DNA of 64,000 bases from the NCBI GenBank assembly GCA_965205785.1, contig OZ242188.1, forward strand, positions 620,001 to 684,000, in the 5' to 3' direction. Within the stretch, counting starts at the first letter, position 1; every line of letters begins with the position of its first letter. Shown piece after piece: positions 62,666-64,000 of the stretch. The position numbers and the translations under genes were made by a program. The notes under the pieces are model-generated. The model had not been told where the DNA came from, ran no database searches, and saw only the letters and a list, made by a program, of their open reading frames with translations. This stretch comes from BJGV01 sp965205785 (lineage in GTDB: Bacteria > Pseudomonadota > Gammaproteobacteria > Burkholderiales > Nitrosomonadaceae).

Positions 62666-63112
62666 TCACAGTGAGAAACCGTCAAGTTCAGGCGGAATAC
62701 TGCCTTCTTTTAATGCCAGGGAATCCTCAATTTGCTGATTCCATTTTTCTTCTTCCCATAATTCAAGTTTTGCGCCCTGTCCCACTAACACTACATTCTT
62801 AGTTAGTCCTGCAAACTGACGTAAAGGTGGTGGCACCAAAATTCGACCAGCACCGTCCATCTCTACATCGCTGGCGTTACCAACGAGTAGACGCTGTAAA
62901 CTACGGGTTTGTGGATTAAAGCTAGAAAGACCGTTTAGTTTCTGCTCTATTGGCTCCCATGCTGGCTGAGGATAAACCAATAAACACTTCGCTGGATCAG
63001 CAGTAAGAACTAGATGACCTGCACAAAAAGCTATTAAGCTTTCTCGATACTTCGTAGGTATTGCAAGCCTTCCCTTATTATCAAGATTAATTTGTGTGAC
63101 CCCACGAAACAT
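62666..63112 (-). CDS. mraZ: Transcriptional regulator MraZ
   Basis: A 148-residue protein of two AbrB-like SpoVT repeats that binds tandem TGGGN sites and represses its own division operon. The start is placed at ATG 63112, giving the usual N-terminus MFRGVTQINLDNKGRLAIPT, with AAGGGAT six bases upstream; a TTG at 63136 would add eight residues and is not expected. The second repeat contains VEMDGAGRILVPPPLR. Three matching operator repeats lie 63-88 bases upstream. Confidence 0.95.
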   Translation of the reverse strand: MFRGVTQINLDNKGRLAIPTKYRESLIAFCAGHLVLTADPAKCLLVYPQPAWEPIEQKLNGLSSFNPQTRSLQRLLVGNASDVEMDGAGRILVPPPLRQFAGLTKNVVLVGQGAKLELWEEEKWNQQIEDSLALKEGSIPPELDGFSL

Positions 63113-63141
63113 ATTATCCCTTGTTTTTCCAGACAAAATTC

Positions 63142-63156
63142 CAAGTCAATGACTTG
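63142..63156. repeat. 15-base inverted repeat in the mraZ leader
   Basis: CAAGTCA (63142-63148) and TGACTTG (63150-63156) form a perfect 7-bp inverted repeat about one base apart, lying between the MraZ sites and the mraZ start. The motif CAAGTCA also occurs at 63220-63226, within the -35 region. It may be a second operator, but this is a guess. Confidence 0.4.
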
Positions 63157-63174
63157 ATTCGATTCAATAGTTTT

Positions 63175-63227
63175 TCCCACTTTTCCCCACTAATGCCCAC
63201 TGTAATTAAAAAATATTACCAAGTCAA
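63175..63227 (-). promoter_or_regulatory. mraZ promoter with MraZ operator repeats
   Basis: On the minus strand a sigma-70-like promoter is visible: -35 TTGACT (63227-63222), 17-base spacer, -10 TACAGT (63204-63199). Immediately downstream, three repeats follow at exact 10-base spacing: GTGGGC (63200-63195), GTGGGG (63190-63185) and GTGGGA (63180-63175). This is the TGGGN-N5 pattern bound by MraZ in E. coli, and the first repeat overlaps the -10 box, as expected for autorepression. Confidence 0.8.
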
Positions 63228-63489
63228 GAGAAATTACGGGATTTTTGTTTATGTGACAAAGACTTAAGGAAAAACTAGGAGAAACTTCTTTGTATATAGG
63301 AATACACTATATAAATAAAAGAGATAGGGCTTTAATTGAAGGTGGCTTACCACTTTCGTAAAGCTTTGAGGAATATGTGAAAAATATTAGACTTTAGCAG
63401 GTAACTAACTTGGAATCTTAAAAAATAAGCACACCATATCAAAACGATATTTTGGACTATTGCAACATTTGTTTTTATTCAAAATAAGT
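63228..63489 (+). other. Gap between rnpB and the mraZ promoter
   Basis: About 260 AT-rich bases containing no ORF of note. It follows the 3' end of rnpB (transcribed toward it) and should hold the rnpB terminator; only a weak TTATTTTGAATAAAAA stem (minus strand, just past 63486) is visible. Confidence 0.4.
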
Positions 63490-63787
63490 GAAGCTGGCCG
63501 ATAAGCCGGGTTCTGTCGTGGACAGTCATTCCTCTAGGCGCACGATTACTCGTACACTCAAGCAACCTACCCGCAGACTCAGCGAGCAACATCAAGGTCT
63601 GCCTATTTGGTCTTGCTCCAGATGGAGGTTACCGCGTTTCACCGTAACTTAATACGCTCGTCTCTGTGGCCCTATTCCTCACCTCACGGTGGCCGGCTAT
63701 TAACCGGCATCCTGCTCTATGGAGCCCGGACTTTCCTCTCCCAATTTTTCATTACTGAAAAAAGGCAGCGACTGTCTAGCCAGCTTC
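63490..63787 (-). ncRNA. rnpB: RNase P RNA (class A)
   Basis: On the minus strand the RNA begins GAAGCTGGCTAGACAGTCGC at 63787, contains the conserved core GAGAGGAAAGTCCGGGCTCC and ends GGCTTATCGGCCAGCTTC at 63490. The conserved AGGAATGACTGTCCACGACAG segment before the end also matches bacterial class A RNase P. It is the catalytic RNA that matures tRNA 5' ends. At about 298 bases it is shorter than the E. coli RNA (377), so some peripheral helices are reduced. A GATAAT element (63802-63797) sits ten bases upstream of the first base and is a plausible -10 box. Confidence 0.93.
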
Positions 63788-64000
63788 GAAAAAGATATTA
63801 TCACTAAACTTAATGATAATAAGACTTAAATTAGCAGTATTAAACGAATAGGTTACTCACGGCTGAAAAGAAACTTTGTCTTCAGACTACATTTCGAATT
63901 GTATCGAATCTACCTATACACTTTGAAACCGATTACAGGTAGACTTTACAAATATTTATGGCTCTAAACCAAATTTGGGTTCATACCTTTCTCTCTTACC

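Noticed and set aside
63113..63136. TTG start for mraZ at 63136
   Set aside because: It adds eight non-conserved residues before the standard MFRGV start, which has its own ribosome-binding site.
63607..63807. 66-codon plus-strand ORF opposite rnpB
   Set aside because: It runs antisense to the conserved RNase P RNA core, and such frames are often mis-annotated as hypothetical proteins; the conservation belongs to the RNA.

Overview
The window looks like a chromosomal segment of an AT-rich betaproteobacterium, most probably a Nitrosomonas-like member of the Nitrosomonadales. This is inferred from the combination of an exosortase A (XrtA/EpsH)-type exopolysaccharide locus, a trpGDC operon followed by a tartronate-semialdehyde reductase/glycolate oxidase cluster (as expected in a Calvin-cycle autotroph), the ftsK-lolA-rarA-serS block, and a complete mraZ-to-ftsZ division and cell-wall cluster. 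No taxonomic marker such as 16S rRNA is present, so the placement is tentative.

Positions 1-25,800 (+ strand) hold an XrtA-associated exopolysaccharide locus: the 3' end of an O-antigen-ligase-like gene, deacetylases, export lipoprotein, chain-length determinant, tyrosine autokinase, outer-membrane beta-barrel protein, ATPase, FemAB-like proteins, glycosyltransferases, two asparagine-synthase-like amidotransferases, the initiating sugar transferase, a sigma-54 activator, an acyl-CoA ligase and a PLP decarboxylase. The locus appears damaged or variable. The beta-barrel gene is frameshifted by a perfect 8-bp tandem duplication. A glycosyltransferase is frameshifted at a T5 run. The kinase 3' end is duplicated into the start of the next gene, and the sigma-54 activator lacks a receiver domain and has a duplicated start region. 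No exosortase gene is present in the window.

Positions 25,800-30,800 form a gene-poor accessory stretch. It holds a Tyr/Gly-repeat secreted protein, an FkbM methyltransferase, a truncated type IV pilin remnant, a small coiled-coil protein with a hydrophobic segment in the next frame, a bestrophin-like channel, two tandem small paralogs, an adhesin-E-like secreted protein, and three copies of a dispersed palindromic repeat.

Positions 30,856-44,917 (+ strand) are core metabolism and housekeeping: trpG-trpD-trpC, glxR-glcD-glcE-glcF, a Crp/Fnr regulator, then ftsK-lolA-rarA-serS. Positions 45,009-63,136 (- strand) are the division/murein cluster, read mraZ-rsmH-(32-aa membrane ORF)-ftsL-ftsI-murE-murF-mraY-murD-ftsW-murG-murC-murB-ddl-ftsQ-ftsA-ftsZ, headed by a recognisable MraZ operator. 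RNase P RNA (rnpB, - strand) lies just upstream of mraZ.

The most interesting unexplained signals are the recurring short tandem duplications in the polysaccharide locus, the missing exosortase, the small membrane ORF inside the division cluster, and the repeat-bearing accessory stretch.
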